A stretch of 64,000 nucleotides of DNA from Tahibacter soli (GTDB lineage: Bacteria > Pseudomonadota > Gammaproteobacteria > Xanthomonadales > Rhodanobacteraceae). The DNA lies in the NCBI RefSeq assembly GCF_025717065.2, contig NZ_JAOVZO020000020.1, forward strand, positions 744,001 to 808,000. The letters run 5' to 3'. Numbering within the stretch: position 1 is the stretch's first letter; every line of letters starts with the position of its first letter. Of this stretch, positions 36,192-44,855 are shown one piece after another. Under the pieces are notes generated by a model, which was not told the origin of the DNA, ran no database searches, and was given only the letters and a program-made list of their open reading frames with translations. A program made the translations under genes and the position numbers.

Positions 36192-36378
36192 TCATCGCAC
36201 GAGCCATCAGTACCGAAGCGAATGCACGATGACTGGCGTTGGCATGCCGTGGTTCAGCAAACTCGCGAGCCTTCGACCAATGGCATTGCGAGTATGAGAA
36301 GTCCGATTGTCACTATTTCGTTTACCGAACGCCTTTGCCGCTCGTAATTTGGCGCGCTCGCGAAAAAGAGTCTGCTGA
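36192..36378. other. Low-GC gap upstream of the 36379 gene
   Basis: This stretch marks the transition into lower-GC sequence and should hold the promoter for the gene pair at 36379-37883. I see no gene or clear hairpin in it. Confidence 0.3.
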
Positions 36379-37344
36379 ATGTCCAAACGCACACTAATAA
36401 CATTGTTTCTTGCCGGAGCGACGATCGTCCTGTTCGGAGTTTGGCGCGCCCGCGCTCCGGAAACAGGGTCAACTGCCGTCACTCCCGACGTGGATACATC
36501 AAGAACTTCGCCGACAGCGCCGGTATCGCGACCGCCAGTCACCAGCGCGGCAAACCATCCGAACATCGATTCGCCGGCATTTCCTCCGGGGCTCCAGCCC
36601 GGCCCGATTTCAACGCTGACGCAGACCTTCGAAAAATCGGACAACCTGGCCCGGCTGGTGAGCGAGCTGGCACCGCGCGTAGCCGCTGGCGACACGGAAG
36701 CCGCGCGAGTCGTCGCCCAAGCACTCGACGAGTGTGCGCACCTGAGTGTCTTTCCGAACTTCGTCGAGGGCATTCGTAAGTCCGCCGAGGCGATGCCGGC
36801 GAACAGACGAGATGCAGCGCTGGCGCACCTCACACGGTTTCAGGAGCGATGCGGAGATCTGGCAGGCGCCGAGAAAATTACGCCAGAACGAATCCGAAGT
36901 GCGCACGAGGCGGCGTCACACGGCAACGACCTTGTCGACCAAGGGCGGCGGCTGACGGCTTCTTCGGCATCGATGAGCGCGTCCGAAGTGAAAGATTCGC
37001 TACGTCGCATTGTGCAGTCGCGCAACGGAGAGGCGATTGCAAGTATCGCGGATGCAATGGCGGAGAGTTCGGACGATCGAGAACTTTTCGGCCCGTACTC
37101 GGGCAGCAAGGTGCATGCGATGGCTTGGCGTCTGGTCGCGTGCGACCTCGGAATGCCGTGCGGACCCGACAGCGCGCAGACACGCCAAGCGTGCATGGTT
37201 TTCGGGAATTGCATACGAGGCGACTACAGGGAAGTAGTCAGGTTTTTCTTTCTTTCACCGTGGGAGTTCGAATTAGCGGCCGCAGAGGAGAGGAAGATCT
37301 TGCAAGAAATAATCGATGGAAATTTCGATCGACTTTTCCCTTAG
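36379..37344 (+). CDS. Envelope protein of unknown function, low-GC
   Basis: A 321-residue protein with an N-terminal signal-anchor (RTLITLFLAGATIVLFGVW) and then a Pro/Ser/Thr-rich linker (about 25-85). A helical domain follows (about 88-190, LARLVSELAPRVAAGDTEAAR, a repeat-like helical pattern). The C-terminal part has a cysteine pattern ACDLGMPCGPDS, CMVFGNC (about 254-278) and then a terminal helix. From memory this Cys-rich C-terminal pattern recurs in uncharacterised Xanthomonadales envelope proteins. G+C content and codon use are clearly lower than in the neighbours. It is 20 bases upstream of the next gene and probably co-transcribed. Confidence 0.6.
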   Translation: MSKRTLITLFLAGATIVLFGVWRARAPETGSTAVTPDVDTSRTSPTAPVSRPPVTSAANHPNIDSPAFPPGLQPGPISTLTQTFEKSDNLARLVSELAPRVAAGDTEAARVVAQALDECAHLSVFPNFVEGIRKSAEAMPANRRDAALAHLTRFQERCGDLAGAEKITPERIRSAHEAASHGNDLVDQGRRLTASSASMSASEVKDSLRRIVQSRNGEAIASIADAMAESSDDRELFGPYSGSKVHAMAWRLVACDLGMPCGPDSAQTRQACMVFGNCIRGDYREVVRFFFLSPWEFELAAAEERKILQEIIDGNFDRLFP

Positions 37345-37364
37345 CCGACAACAAGGAGATTCTT

Positions 37365-37883
37365 GTGCGCACCTTGTTTAATGGACTATCTCAACTGCTT
37401 GCACTGTTGTTCATCGCCCTGGCGAGCCCCTCGGCCCTTGCCACACTGAACTGCAATGGGCCATCAATTAATGTAAATCAGGCGCCTTACAATGTGTTGC
37501 CCGCAGTACAGAATCAGAACGTCGGCGCTTATGACGAGGACGTACTTCGCACCAATGTCATGACGGCGGTAGTTGCCAGATACAGGATCGAACATGGTCC
37601 GAGGAGCATCGATCCCGGCAAGACGTTCAAAATTACCTACAAGAATCGCACCAAGGAATGCGGCGTTGTGACCGGCCTTACCGGCTCCGTGGCCGCCGTC
37701 CCGATTCCCGGCACCCGGCGCGACGCGCCCGGCGATGGAATGGCGGTCGAGAACACGAGCGTCTATCTTCGTCAGTTCAACCAGAACCAGGCGAATCAAC
37801 TGCACGGAACCTACCAGGTCTGCTACGACTACTACAGCAACGGCGAGCTGACAGCGACTCAATGTAGCGTGCAGGTCTGGTAG
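37365..37883 (+). CDS. Secreted small protein of unknown function, low-GC
   Basis: A 172-residue exported protein. GTG at 37365 is chosen because AAGGAG (37353-37358) lies six bases upstream. A signal peptide (VRTLFNGLSQLLALLFIALASPSALA) precedes a beta-rich mature part with four cysteines (TLNCNG, KECGV, QVCYDY, TQCSV), which could form two disulfides. I do not recognise the family. It follows the 36379 gene by 20 bases. Some local stretches fall near 45% G+C. Confidence 0.55.
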   Translation: MRTLFNGLSQLLALLFIALASPSALATLNCNGPSINVNQAPYNVLPAVQNQNVGAYDEDVLRTNVMTAVVARYRIEHGPRSIDPGKTFKITYKNRTKECGVVTGLTGSVAAVPIPGTRRDAPGDGMAVENTSVYLRQFNQNQANQLHGTYQVCYDYYSNGELTATQCSVQVW

Positions 37884-37955
37884 CGAAATTCGAAGCCGCG
37901 TAAGCGACGACGAGCCGTCTTCGACCAAACCGAGGACGGATGTCGTCAACTCTCG

Positions 37956-39737
37956 TCAGATCACATCGAACCCATAAGCGCCCTTCGCCAGCACCGCCTG
38001 CGCCAGCGCTTCCATCGGCTCGTCCTCATTGCGCACCATGCCGCGCACGTTGCGCGCCATGCGCCGGCGCGCCTGGCGCGTGAAGATTTCCGCGATCGAT
38101 ACCGCCTGCTCCGCCTGCGCATGCCCGTCGCGCAACAGACGGTCGGCGCGCGACAGCACGCAGCAGCCGACGAACAGGTCGATCGCGAGATCCGCCACGC
38201 GCTTCTGCGCATGCTGCGCGTCGGCGATCGCCTTGCCGTGCCTGCGCAGCAGCGCATCGGCACATTTGGAAAGTTCCACGACGTATTTTTCGTACGTCGC
38301 GGCGGCCTTGCGCAGGCGCGGGTCGAGCTGACGCAAGATCTTGTCGGTGCCGACGCCGGTCGTTTCGCGCACGCGCCGGCTCGCATAGCCGCCGAGCACG
38401 CCGAAGCCCTTGATCGGATCGTTGAAGATGTTGCCGACCGCCGACTTCAGGTTCGACAGCGTCGTGCCGACTTCCTTGAGGCCCGACAGCGCGACGTACA
38501 GCCGCAGTATTTCGTTCGTGCCTTCGAAGATCGACAGGATGCGCGTGTCGCGCACGATCTGCTCGTACGGAAACTCGCGCATGAAGCCGTTGCCGCCGGC
38601 GATCTGCAGCGCCTCCTGCGCGCAGCGCTGCACGGCCTCGCTCGCGAACACCTTGCTCATCGCCGCTTCGGTGGAATAGTCGGTGCAGCCCGAATCGATG
38701 TAGTGCGCGACCATCCACACGGCGCTTTCGGCCGCGAAGCAGTCGACCGTCATCTGCGCGATCTTCTCGCGCACGAGGCCGAATTCGGCGATCGACTTGC
38801 CGAACTGCTTGCGCTCCTGCGCCTGCGCGGTCGCCGCCTTGATCAGCGTCTTCATGCCGCCGACCGCGCCGCCGCCGAGGCCCGTGCGGCCGTTGTTCAA
38901 GATCGCCATCGCGACCTTGAAGCCCTTGCCGACGTCGCCGAGCACGTTCTGCGGCTCCACGCGCACGTCCGCGAACGCGACGGTCGTCGTCGACGACGCG
39001 CGGATGCCCATCTTGTCTTCGTGCGGCCCGTGGCTGACGCCCGGCTGGCCCGCCTCGACGATGAACGCCGTGATCTTGCCCTCGGGCGTGTCGGTGCGCG
39101 CGAACACGGTGTAGAAGCCCGCGATGCCGCCGTTCGTGATCCAGATCTTCTCGCCGTTGAGTATCCAGCTGCCGTCGTCGTTGCGCGTCGCCTTCGTGCG
39201 GATCGACGCGGCGTCGGAACCCGCGCCGGCTTCGGTCAGGCAGAACGCGGCGATCGTTTCGCCGCTCGCGAGCTTCGGCAGATAGCGCGTCTTCTGCTCG
39301 GGCGTGCCGAACAGCAACAGGCCCTTCATGCCGATCGAACTGTGCGCGCCGATCGTCAGCGACGTGGAGCTGTCGTGGCTGCTCGTCTGCGACAGCACGC
39401 GCGCGTAGGCCGCGTTGGACAGTTCCAATCCACCGAATTCCTCGGGAATGATCAGGCCGAACAGGCCCATGTCGCGCAGCGCCTGGATGAACTCGGGCGG
39501 CTGTTCGGCGGTGCGGTCGTAGTGCTTGAGCGCGGCGTGCTGCGGCGCGAGAAAGTCGTCGATCGCGTCGATCATCGAGCCGAGCATGTCGCGGTCGCGC
39601 TCGCGCAGGCTCGGATACGGAAACAGGTTCTGTTCGAGGATGTCGCCGAAGAACAGGTGCTTGGCGACGCTCTGGTCGCGCTGCAGCGTGTCGGCAGGCG
39701 CGGCTTGCGCGGCGGCTTGTTCGGAAGAGATGCTCAT
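37956..39737 (-). CDS. Acyl-CoA dehydrogenase (long-chain, two-domain)
   Basis: A 593-residue flavoenzyme for fatty-acid beta-oxidation. The core (about 55-430) has the FAD/substrate motifs AFCLTEAGAGSDAAS, WILNGEKIWITNGG and the catalytic Glu in SIFEGTNEILR (about 428). A C-terminal extension of about 160 residues follows (with LRKAAATYEKYVVELSKCAD), as in VLCAD/ACAD9-like proteins. The ATG at 39737 fits the family start (MSISSEQ). It is divergent from an ECF sigma gene, with a gap of about 170 bases. No thiolase or hydratase gene is adjacent. Confidence 0.9.
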   Translation of the reverse strand: MSISSEQAAAQAAPADTLQRDQSVAKHLFFGDILEQNLFPYPSLRERDRDMLGSMIDAIDDFLAPQHAALKHYDRTAEQPPEFIQALRDMGLFGLIIPEEFGGLELSNAAYARVLSQTSSHDSSTSLTIGAHSSIGMKGLLLFGTPEQKTRYLPKLASGETIAAFCLTEAGAGSDAASIRTKATRNDDGSWILNGEKIWITNGGIAGFYTVFARTDTPEGKITAFIVEAGQPGVSHGPHEDKMGIRASSTTTVAFADVRVEPQNVLGDVGKGFKVAMAILNNGRTGLGGGAVGGMKTLIKAATAQAQERKQFGKSIAEFGLVREKIAQMTVDCFAAESAVWMVAHYIDSGCTDYSTEAAMSKVFASEAVQRCAQEALQIAGGNGFMREFPYEQIVRDTRILSIFEGTNEILRLYVALSGLKEVGTTLSNLKSAVGNIFNDPIKGFGVLGGYASRRVRETTGVGTDKILRQLDPRLRKAAATYEKYVVELSKCADALLRRHGKAIADAQHAQKRVADLAIDLFVGCCVLSRADRLLRDGHAQAEQAVSIAEIFTRQARRRMARNVRGMVRNEDEPMEALAQAVLAKGAYGFDVI

Positions 39738-39910
39738 GACGGCGCTCCGATGTCCAGCGATGGCCGAGTGTCCGGCGGTTGTCCATGGTGCGCAAGACGG
39801 CGAGAGGTTTTGCTCTAGCGCGGCACTCTGTCGCCGGACATCGACCGACACTGTGCAAAACGCGCCCGTCAACCTAGGTGCGCCCGCACCGCCCAGCTAT
39901 CATCGCCGCC

Positions 39911-40501
39911 GTGCCGACCGACGCAGACAGCCCCGACATCACCGCCCTGCTCGCGCAATGGCGCGACGGCGACCGCGCCGCGCACGACATGCTGATGCGC
40001 GTCGTGTACCCGGTGCTGCGCGACATGGCGCGCGCGCGCCTGCGTCAGTCGCCGGGCGAGCCCACGCTGCGCGCGACGGAACTCGTCAACGAAGCGTATG
40101 CGAAGCTCGTGCGAGCGAGCGGCGCGCAGTGGCAGAACCGCATGCACTTCTTCGCGGTCGCGGCGCATGCGATCCGCAACTTCATCGTCGACTACCTGCG
40201 CGCACGCGGCACGGAAAAACGCGGCGGCGACCTGCCGTTCGCGTCGCTCGACGACGTCGCCGACGAAGCGGCGCATCACGACATGATCGACCTGCGCATC
40301 GACTGGCTCGCCGTGCACGACGCGCTCGGCGATCTCGAAGCGCTCGACCCCGCCTGCGCGCAGGTGGTCGAACTGAAATTCTTCTCCGGCCTGACGACCG
40401 ACGAAATCGCGCAGACGCAGTCGGTCTCGCGCGCGACGGTCGTGCGGCAATGGCGCTTCGCCCGCGCGTGGCTCGCCGACCGGCTGCGCGACCGGCGGTA
40501 G
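39911..40501 (+). CDS. ECF-type sigma factor (TIGR02999-like)
   Basis: A 196-residue sigma factor with region 2 (LLAQWRDGDRAAHDMLMR, ATELVNEAYAKLVRA, FFAVAAHAIRNFIVDYLRA, residues about 10-90) and region 4 (LEALDPACAQVVELKFFSGL, TTDEIAQTQSVSRATVVRQW). The FFAVAAHAIRNFIVDYLRARG pattern is that of the ECF group often encoded beside serine/threonine kinases in Xanthomonadales. No kinase is adjacent here, so its partner must be elsewhere. The GTG start at 39911 is chosen; a GTG at 39878 is an alternative. It is convergent with pssA, with seven bases between the stops. Confidence 0.8.
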   Translation: MPTDADSPDITALLAQWRDGDRAAHDMLMRVVYPVLRDMARARLRQSPGEPTLRATELVNEAYAKLVRASGAQWQNRMHFFAVAAHAIRNFIVDYLRARGTEKRGGDLPFASLDDVADEAAHHDMIDLRIDWLAVHDALGDLEALDPACAQVVELKFFSGLTTDEIAQTQSVSRATVVRQWRFARAWLADRLRDRR

Positions 40502-40508
40502 CCGTCGC

Positions 40509-41129
40509 TCAAAGCTTCGGTATGCGCAGCGTCTTGCTGATCATGAGCGATCCGGACAGCGCGAACATCGCGACGAGCGGATGCAGCGTCCACGGTCCGA
40601 TCTCGATCGCGCCGAACCACAGCGCGCCGCCGGTGCGGCCGGTCCACGCGGCGATCGCAACCACGCCGACGAGGAGGATGCTCGTGGGAATCGGCGTGCC
40701 TTCGAAATATTTCACCTTGCCGACGTCGGACTCGCGCGACAGCGCCTCGGCCGTGATGTTGTAGCGCGCGAGCCGGCTGACGCCGCAGCAGACGAAATAG
40801 CCGAGCACGATCGCGTCCCAGACGCCGTTCATGCCGGCCGCGAAACCGATCGCCGCGGGCGCGACGCCGAACGAGATGACGTCGGCGAGCGAGTCGAGTT
40901 CGCGTCCGAGCGCCGACTGCTGCTGGCGCCACCGCGCGATGCGGCCGTCGAGCACGTCGAACACGAACGCGCACGGAATGAACGCGGTGGCCAGCAGCAG
41001 GTGCGAATCGCCGGCGAGGCTCGCCATCGCCGCGAACACGGCGGCCATGCCGCACGCCGCATTGGCCAGCGTGAACCAGTCGGCCAGGTGGAAACCGCGA
41101 ATCATGGAAAAATGGGATCGATCGGGCAT
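40509..41129 (-). CDS. pssA: CDP-diacylglycerol-serine O-phosphatidyltransferase
   Basis: A 206-residue multi-helix membrane enzyme making phosphatidylserine. The CDP-alcohol motif D-G-x2-A-R-x8-G-x3-D-x3-D is complete in DVLDGRIARW...SALGRELDSLADVISFG (about residues 60-85). Five to six hydrophobic helices follow. In-frame alternatives are 41165 and 41105; the ATG at 41129 best fits family starts. A minus-strand hairpin (41271-41292) lies between the rhomboid gene and this one. Confidence 0.85.
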   Translation of the reverse strand: MPDRSHFSMIRGFHLADWFTLANAACGMAAVFAAMASLAGDSHLLLATAFIPCAFVFDVLDGRIARWRQQQSALGRELDSLADVISFGVAPAAIGFAAGMNGVWDAIVLGYFVCCGVSRLARYNITAEALSRESDVGKVKYFEGTPIPTSILLVGVVAIAAWTGRTGGALWFGAIEIGPWTLHPLVAMFALSGSLMISKTLRIPKL

Positions 41130-41270
41130 CGACGCCGCTCGCAACGCGTGGGTTGAGGCGCGCATCGTACACGAGCGGCCCGCCGCGACGGATGTCTACC
41201 GGCCTGTAGCAGGCGAATCGGAAGAGGGATCGCGAAGGACTGGCCGTGCAGGACGCTGCTGCGGAGCGAA

Positions 41271-41292
41271 GCCAATAGCCGAAGCTATTGGC
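41271..41292. terminator. Hairpin between rhomboid and pssA genes
   Basis: GCCAATAGC (41271-41279) pairs with GCTATTGGC (41284-41292) around CGAA, inside a larger GCTGCT/AGCAGC pairing. No T-run is present on the minus strand, so termination is only possible. Confidence 0.45.
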
Positions 41293-41359
41293 TGAGTGAG
41301 CAGCAAGTACTGCGCGGCCAGGACGAGCGAGCTGCTTTCGATTTGTCCGTTGCAGGCCA

Positions 41360-42019
41360 TTACCAGCGATCGCGGTTCGACGGCCGGCGGCGCGGCGGTC
41401 GCGGCGTCTGCGCCCCGATGCGCCAGTACGCGATCAGCGCGACGCCGCCGGCCATGCCGCCCAGATGCGCGAAGTGCGCGACGCCGGCGAGCGTGCCGAA
41501 CACGCCGTGAAACAGCTCGGCACCGCCCATCACGAGCGCGAGCGTGCGGGCCTGGATCGGCATCGGCAGAAACATCAGGTACAAAGGCTCGCGCGGAAAC
41601 AGCATCGCGCCGGCCGCGAGCAGGCCGTAGACCGCGCCCGACGCGCCGACGGTCGGGTAGAAGTCGCCGCCGCCGAACGCGACGACCGCGATCTGCGCCA
41701 GGCCCGCCACGACGAGACAGACGAACCAGTAGATCGCGAAACGGCGCGTGCCGAGGATGTTCTCGACGATCGGCCCGAACGACACGAGACCGAGCATGTT
41801 CAGCGCGATATGCGCGATATCGGCGTGCATGAAGCCGTAGGTGACGAGCTGGAACGGTTCGAAGCCGACCGTGTACACGTCGGAAGCGTCGCGCACGAGC
41901 CGCTCGCCGAACGGCCACAACGCGAAATGCAGCGTCAGAAACGCATCGAAAAGCTGCTGCAGCAGATAGATCGCGAGGTTCGCGATCACGAGCCACAGCG
42001 TGACGGGCGGCAGATTCAT
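41360..42019 (-). CDS. Rhomboid family intramembrane serine protease
   Basis: A 219-residue protein of six or seven helices. The catalytic Ser is in GASGAVYGLLAAG (about residue 129) and the catalytic His in FAHLGGMAGG (about 190), the GxSG and H-x(2)-G pair of rhomboids. The HADIAHIALNMLGL segment carries the conserved H-x-x-x-N. It ends in a basic tail (PRPPRRRPSNRDRW). The start is the ATG at 42019. It is divergent from the AAA+ operon with a 102-base gap, so the two may share regulation. Confidence 0.9.
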   Translation of the reverse strand: MNLPPVTLWLVIANLAIYLLQQLFDAFLTLHFALWPFGERLVRDASDVYTVGFEPFQLVTYGFMHADIAHIALNMLGLVSFGPIVENILGTRRFAIYWFVCLVVAGLAQIAVVAFGGGDFYPTVGASGAVYGLLAAGAMLFPREPLYLMFLPMPIQARTLALVMGGAELFHGVFGTLAGVAHFAHLGGMAGGVALIAYWRIGAQTPRPPRRRPSNRDRW

Positions 42020-42121
42020 CGCGTCGACATAGGGCCTCGTCGCGGCGGAACAAGTCGGCGCAGGTACACGTCGCGGCGTGATCGTGGCAAGCTTGCCGCG
42101 CTCAAGGATCGAAGAAACCCC

Positions 42122-43453
42122 ATGCAATCGGATCAACTCGACGCCCTGGAACAGGCACTCGCCGCCTCGCCCGACAACGCGCCGCTCCTGGCGCTCGCCC
42201 TGGGCGCCTGCGCCGACGCGAGCGAATGGCCGCGCGCCGAACGCCTGCTCGCCCGTGCCGCACCCGCCGCGCGCGACGCGCTCGGGCCGGCGCTCAAGCT
42301 GCGCATCGCCTCGCTCGCGGCCGACTGGGGCGCGAACGAGCGCGCGCTCGAATACGCGCTCGGCGACGATCCGGCCGCGCGCCTGGTCCGCGCGCGCGCG
42401 CTGCTCGATCTCGGGCGCCGCGACGAAGCCCTCGCCGAATACCGCGCGGCGATCGCCGCGAATCCGACGCTCGAAGATCCGCGCCTGACGGCCGAACTCA
42501 AGGCGCGCGTCGCGCCGGCCGGCGCCGAACGCACGGTCGCGAACGACGACACCGATCGCACCGAGATTCCGCGCCTGCTCAAGCCCGAAGTGCAGCGCGT
42601 CACGTTCGCCGACGTCGGCGGGCTCGACGAGATCAAGCAGCAGATCCGCCGCCGCATCATCACGCCGTTTCAGAAGCCGTCGCTGTTCGAGCGCTTCCGG
42701 CGCCGCGCCGGCGGCGGCATTCTGATGTACGGCCCGCCCGGCTGCGGCAAGACGCTGCTCGCGCGCGCGACCGCCGGCGAATGCGGCGCGAAGTTCTACA
42801 ACGTCGCGCTCGAAGACATTCTGGACATGTATATCGGCGAGTCGGAGCGCAAGCTGCACGCGATCTTCGACGAGGCGCGCCGCACCGCGCCGTCGGTGCT
42901 GTTCTTCGACGAGATCGAAGCGCTCGGCGGCAAGCGCGAGCACACGCGCGAGGCCACCTCGTCCAAGCTCATCAGCCAGTTTCTCGCCGAACTCGACGGC
43001 TTCGGACAGAACAACCAGGGCGTGCTGATCCTCGGCGCGACGAACGTGCCGTGGGCGGTCGACCCGGCGTTCCGCCGGCCCGGCCGCTTCGACCGCGTGC
43101 TGTTCGTGCCGCCGCCGGACCAGGCCGCGCGCGAGGACATTCTCAAAGGCCTGCTGCGCGACCGGCCGACGCACGGCCAGATCGACGTCGCGGGCCTCGC
43201 GCGCGCGACGTCGTCGTTCTCCGGCGCCGATCTGCGTCATCTCGTCGAGAGCGCGATCGACGAGGCGATCGACGCGTCGCTCGATGCCGGCCGCGAAGTG
43301 CCGCTGACGCAGGAACATCTCAAGCTCGCGCTCGACGATCTCAAGCCGACCACGCTCGAATGGCTGACCACCGCGCGCAACTACGCGCGCTACGCGAACG
43401 AAGGCGGCCAGTACGACGACGTGCTCGACTTCATCAAGCGCAACGCCCGATGA
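42122..43453 (+). CDS. AAA+ ATPase with N-terminal TPR-like region (p97/Msp1-like)
   Basis: A 443-residue protein. An N-terminal helical-repeat region of about 130 residues (LALALGACADASEWPRAERL; ARALLDLGRRDEALAEYRAA) resembles TPRs. A single AAA+ domain follows (about 155-400) with VTFADVGGLDEIKQQIRR, Walker A GPPGCGKT, a pore-loop aromatic in DMYIGESE, Walker B VLFFDEIEAL, and arginine-finger context AFRRPGRFDR. The small C-terminal lid includes SFSGADLRHLVESAIDEA. The closest named relatives by motif are Cdc48/Vps4/Msp1-type unfoldases. It starts a four-gene overlapping operon (next gene overlaps ATGA at 43450). Function is inferred as membrane-protein remodelling. Confidence 0.85.
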   Translation: MQSDQLDALEQALAASPDNAPLLALALGACADASEWPRAERLLARAAPAARDALGPALKLRIASLAADWGANERALEYALGDDPAARLVRARALLDLGRRDEALAEYRAAIAANPTLEDPRLTAELKARVAPAGAERTVANDDTDRTEIPRLLKPEVQRVTFADVGGLDEIKQQIRRRIITPFQKPSLFERFRRRAGGGILMYGPPGCGKTLLARATAGECGAKFYNVALEDILDMYIGESERKLHAIFDEARRTAPSVLFFDEIEALGGKREHTREATSSKLISQFLAELDGFGQNNQGVLILGATNVPWAVDPAFRRPGRFDRVLFVPPPDQAAREDILKGLLRDRPTHGQIDVAGLARATSSFSGADLRHLVESAIDEAIDASLDAGREVPLTQEHLKLALDDLKPTTLEWLTTARNYARYANEGGQYDDVLDFIKRNAR

Positions 43454-43926
43454 GCACGCAACGCTATCAATTGCCCGACGAGCCGCGCCCCGGCGCGCTG
43501 ACGCAGGCCGCGGTCGACCCGATGTGGCCGATGTTCGCGTTCATCCTCGTCGGCGCGTGGATGGGTTATCTGTGGTTCGCGCTGAACGCGTTCGCGCTCG
43601 GCAGCCCGACGAAACAGCGCGAACTCGGCCTCATCGGCGTCGCGCTCGCAGGCTCCGCGCTCGCGTTCTTCGGCCTCGCCGGCGCGTACGAATCGGGCTG
43701 GCTCGACCCCGGCTCGCTCAAGTACGCGCTGCTCGGCGTAATCGCGATCAAGCTCGCGTGCGCGTACGGCCTGCACGTCATGCAGTCGCGCGTTTTTGAA
43801 TTGTTCACTTATTTCGGCGGACAGGCGAAGAACGGCGCCGTCGTGCTGGTGCTCGGCTTCGTCATGCTCAAGGCGCCCGTCGCCAAGATGCTGTCGGGCG
43901 GCGTGCTCGGAGTGCTCCTGCAATGA
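43450..43926 (+). CDS. 4-TM membrane protein of unknown function in AAA+ operon
   Basis: A 158-residue protein with a short N-terminal polar segment (MSTQRYQLPDEPRPGALTQA) and about four helices (about 26-48, 58-78, 90-110 and 130-150), plus a C-terminal hydrophobic end. I do not recognise a family. Its start overlaps the AAA+ stop by four bases (ATGA) and its own stop overlaps the TPR gene start in the same way. That strict coupling suggests a stoichiometric complex, possibly with this protein as the membrane scaffold or substrate adaptor (inference). Confidence 0.65.
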   Translation: MSTQRYQLPDEPRPGALTQAAVDPMWPMFAFILVGAWMGYLWFALNAFALGSPTKQRELGLIGVALAGSALAFFGLAGAYESGWLDPGSLKYALLGVIAIKLACAYGLHVMQSRVFELFTYFGGQAKNGAVVLVLGFVMLKAPVAKMLSGGVLGVLLQ

Positions 43927-44855
43927 CCGCCGCCCGGGTGACGTATCTCGTCGAACAGGCGCAGCAGCAGATGGGCCGCGGCCAGGTCGACATGGCCATC
44001 GCGACGCTGACCGAGGCGCTCGGACTCGATCCGAACGTCGCGCGCGCGCATGCGCTGCTCGCCGTCTGCCTGCGCGACCGCAACCGGCTCACGGCCGCGG
44101 CGCTCGAAGCCGGCGCCGCGCTCGCCGGCGCGCCGCAGGATCCGTTTTCGCACTATGCGGCCGGCGCCGTGCACGAGGCGCGCCGCGAATGGCGCCAGGC
44201 CGAGCAGCACTATCAGACCGCGATCGAGCTGGCACCGGAGGCCGACTGGACGCGCCGCGGGCTCGGCCGCCTCTATCTCGTCTGGGGCCGCCTGCGCGAT
44301 GCCAAACCCTGGCTCGACGCCGCGTGCGAGGCCGATCCCGAGGACGCCGCGAACCTCGCGACGCTGGCCCACTGGCATCTCGAATCGGGCGATGCCGCGC
44401 GTGCCGAGGCGATCGCGCGCGAAGCGCTCCGCATCGATCCGCACGAGAGCGAGGCGCTCGTCGTGCTCGGCTACGCGGTGCTGCGCCAGGGCCGCGTCGA
44501 CGAGGCCCTCGAACATGCCGCCTGGGCCGTGCAGAACGATCCGTCCGACCGCGCGACGCTGTCGCTGCTCGTCGCGGTGAAAATGCGCAAAAATCCACTG
44601 ACCGGCCTGTGGTTCCGCTTCGCGACGTTCATCGGCAGCGGCAGCAGCACGCGCATGGTGCTGCTGCTCGTCGGCATGTACCTCGCCGTGCGCGTCGCCT
44701 CGATGGCTCTGGGCGATTTCGGGCAGCCCGGCGCGGCGAACGCGGTCAATTTCATCTGGCTAGGGTTCTGCGTCTACACGTGGTTCGCCCCGATGCTGTT
44801 CCAGCGCGCGCTGCGCAAGGAACTCGAGCAAGTGCGCCTGCGCCCGGACTACTGA
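43923..44855 (+). CDS. TPR-repeat membrane protein in AAA+ operon
   Basis: A 310-residue protein with about six TPR-like helical repeats (about 5-215; GRGQVDMAIATLTEALGLDP is one unit and RVDEALEHAAWAVQNDPSD the last). A C-terminal part follows with two hydrophobic segments (MVLLLVGMYLAVRVASMALG and NAVNFIWLGFCVYTWFAPMLF in part) and a charged tail. The TPR face is probably cytoplasmic, meeting the TPR-like N terminus of the AAA+ protein. It overlaps its neighbours by four bases upstream and one base downstream (TGATG). Confidence 0.75.
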   Translation: MTAARVTYLVEQAQQQMGRGQVDMAIATLTEALGLDPNVARAHALLAVCLRDRNRLTAAALEAGAALAGAPQDPFSHYAAGAVHEARREWRQAEQHYQTAIELAPEADWTRRGLGRLYLVWGRLRDAKPWLDAACEADPEDAANLATLAHWHLESGDAARAEAIAREALRIDPHESEALVVLGYAVLRQGRVDEALEHAAWAVQNDPSDRATLSLLVAVKMRKNPLTGLWFRFATFIGSGSSTRMVLLLVGMYLAVRVASMALGDFGQPGAANAVNFIWLGFCVYTWFAPMLFQRALRKELEQVRLRPDY

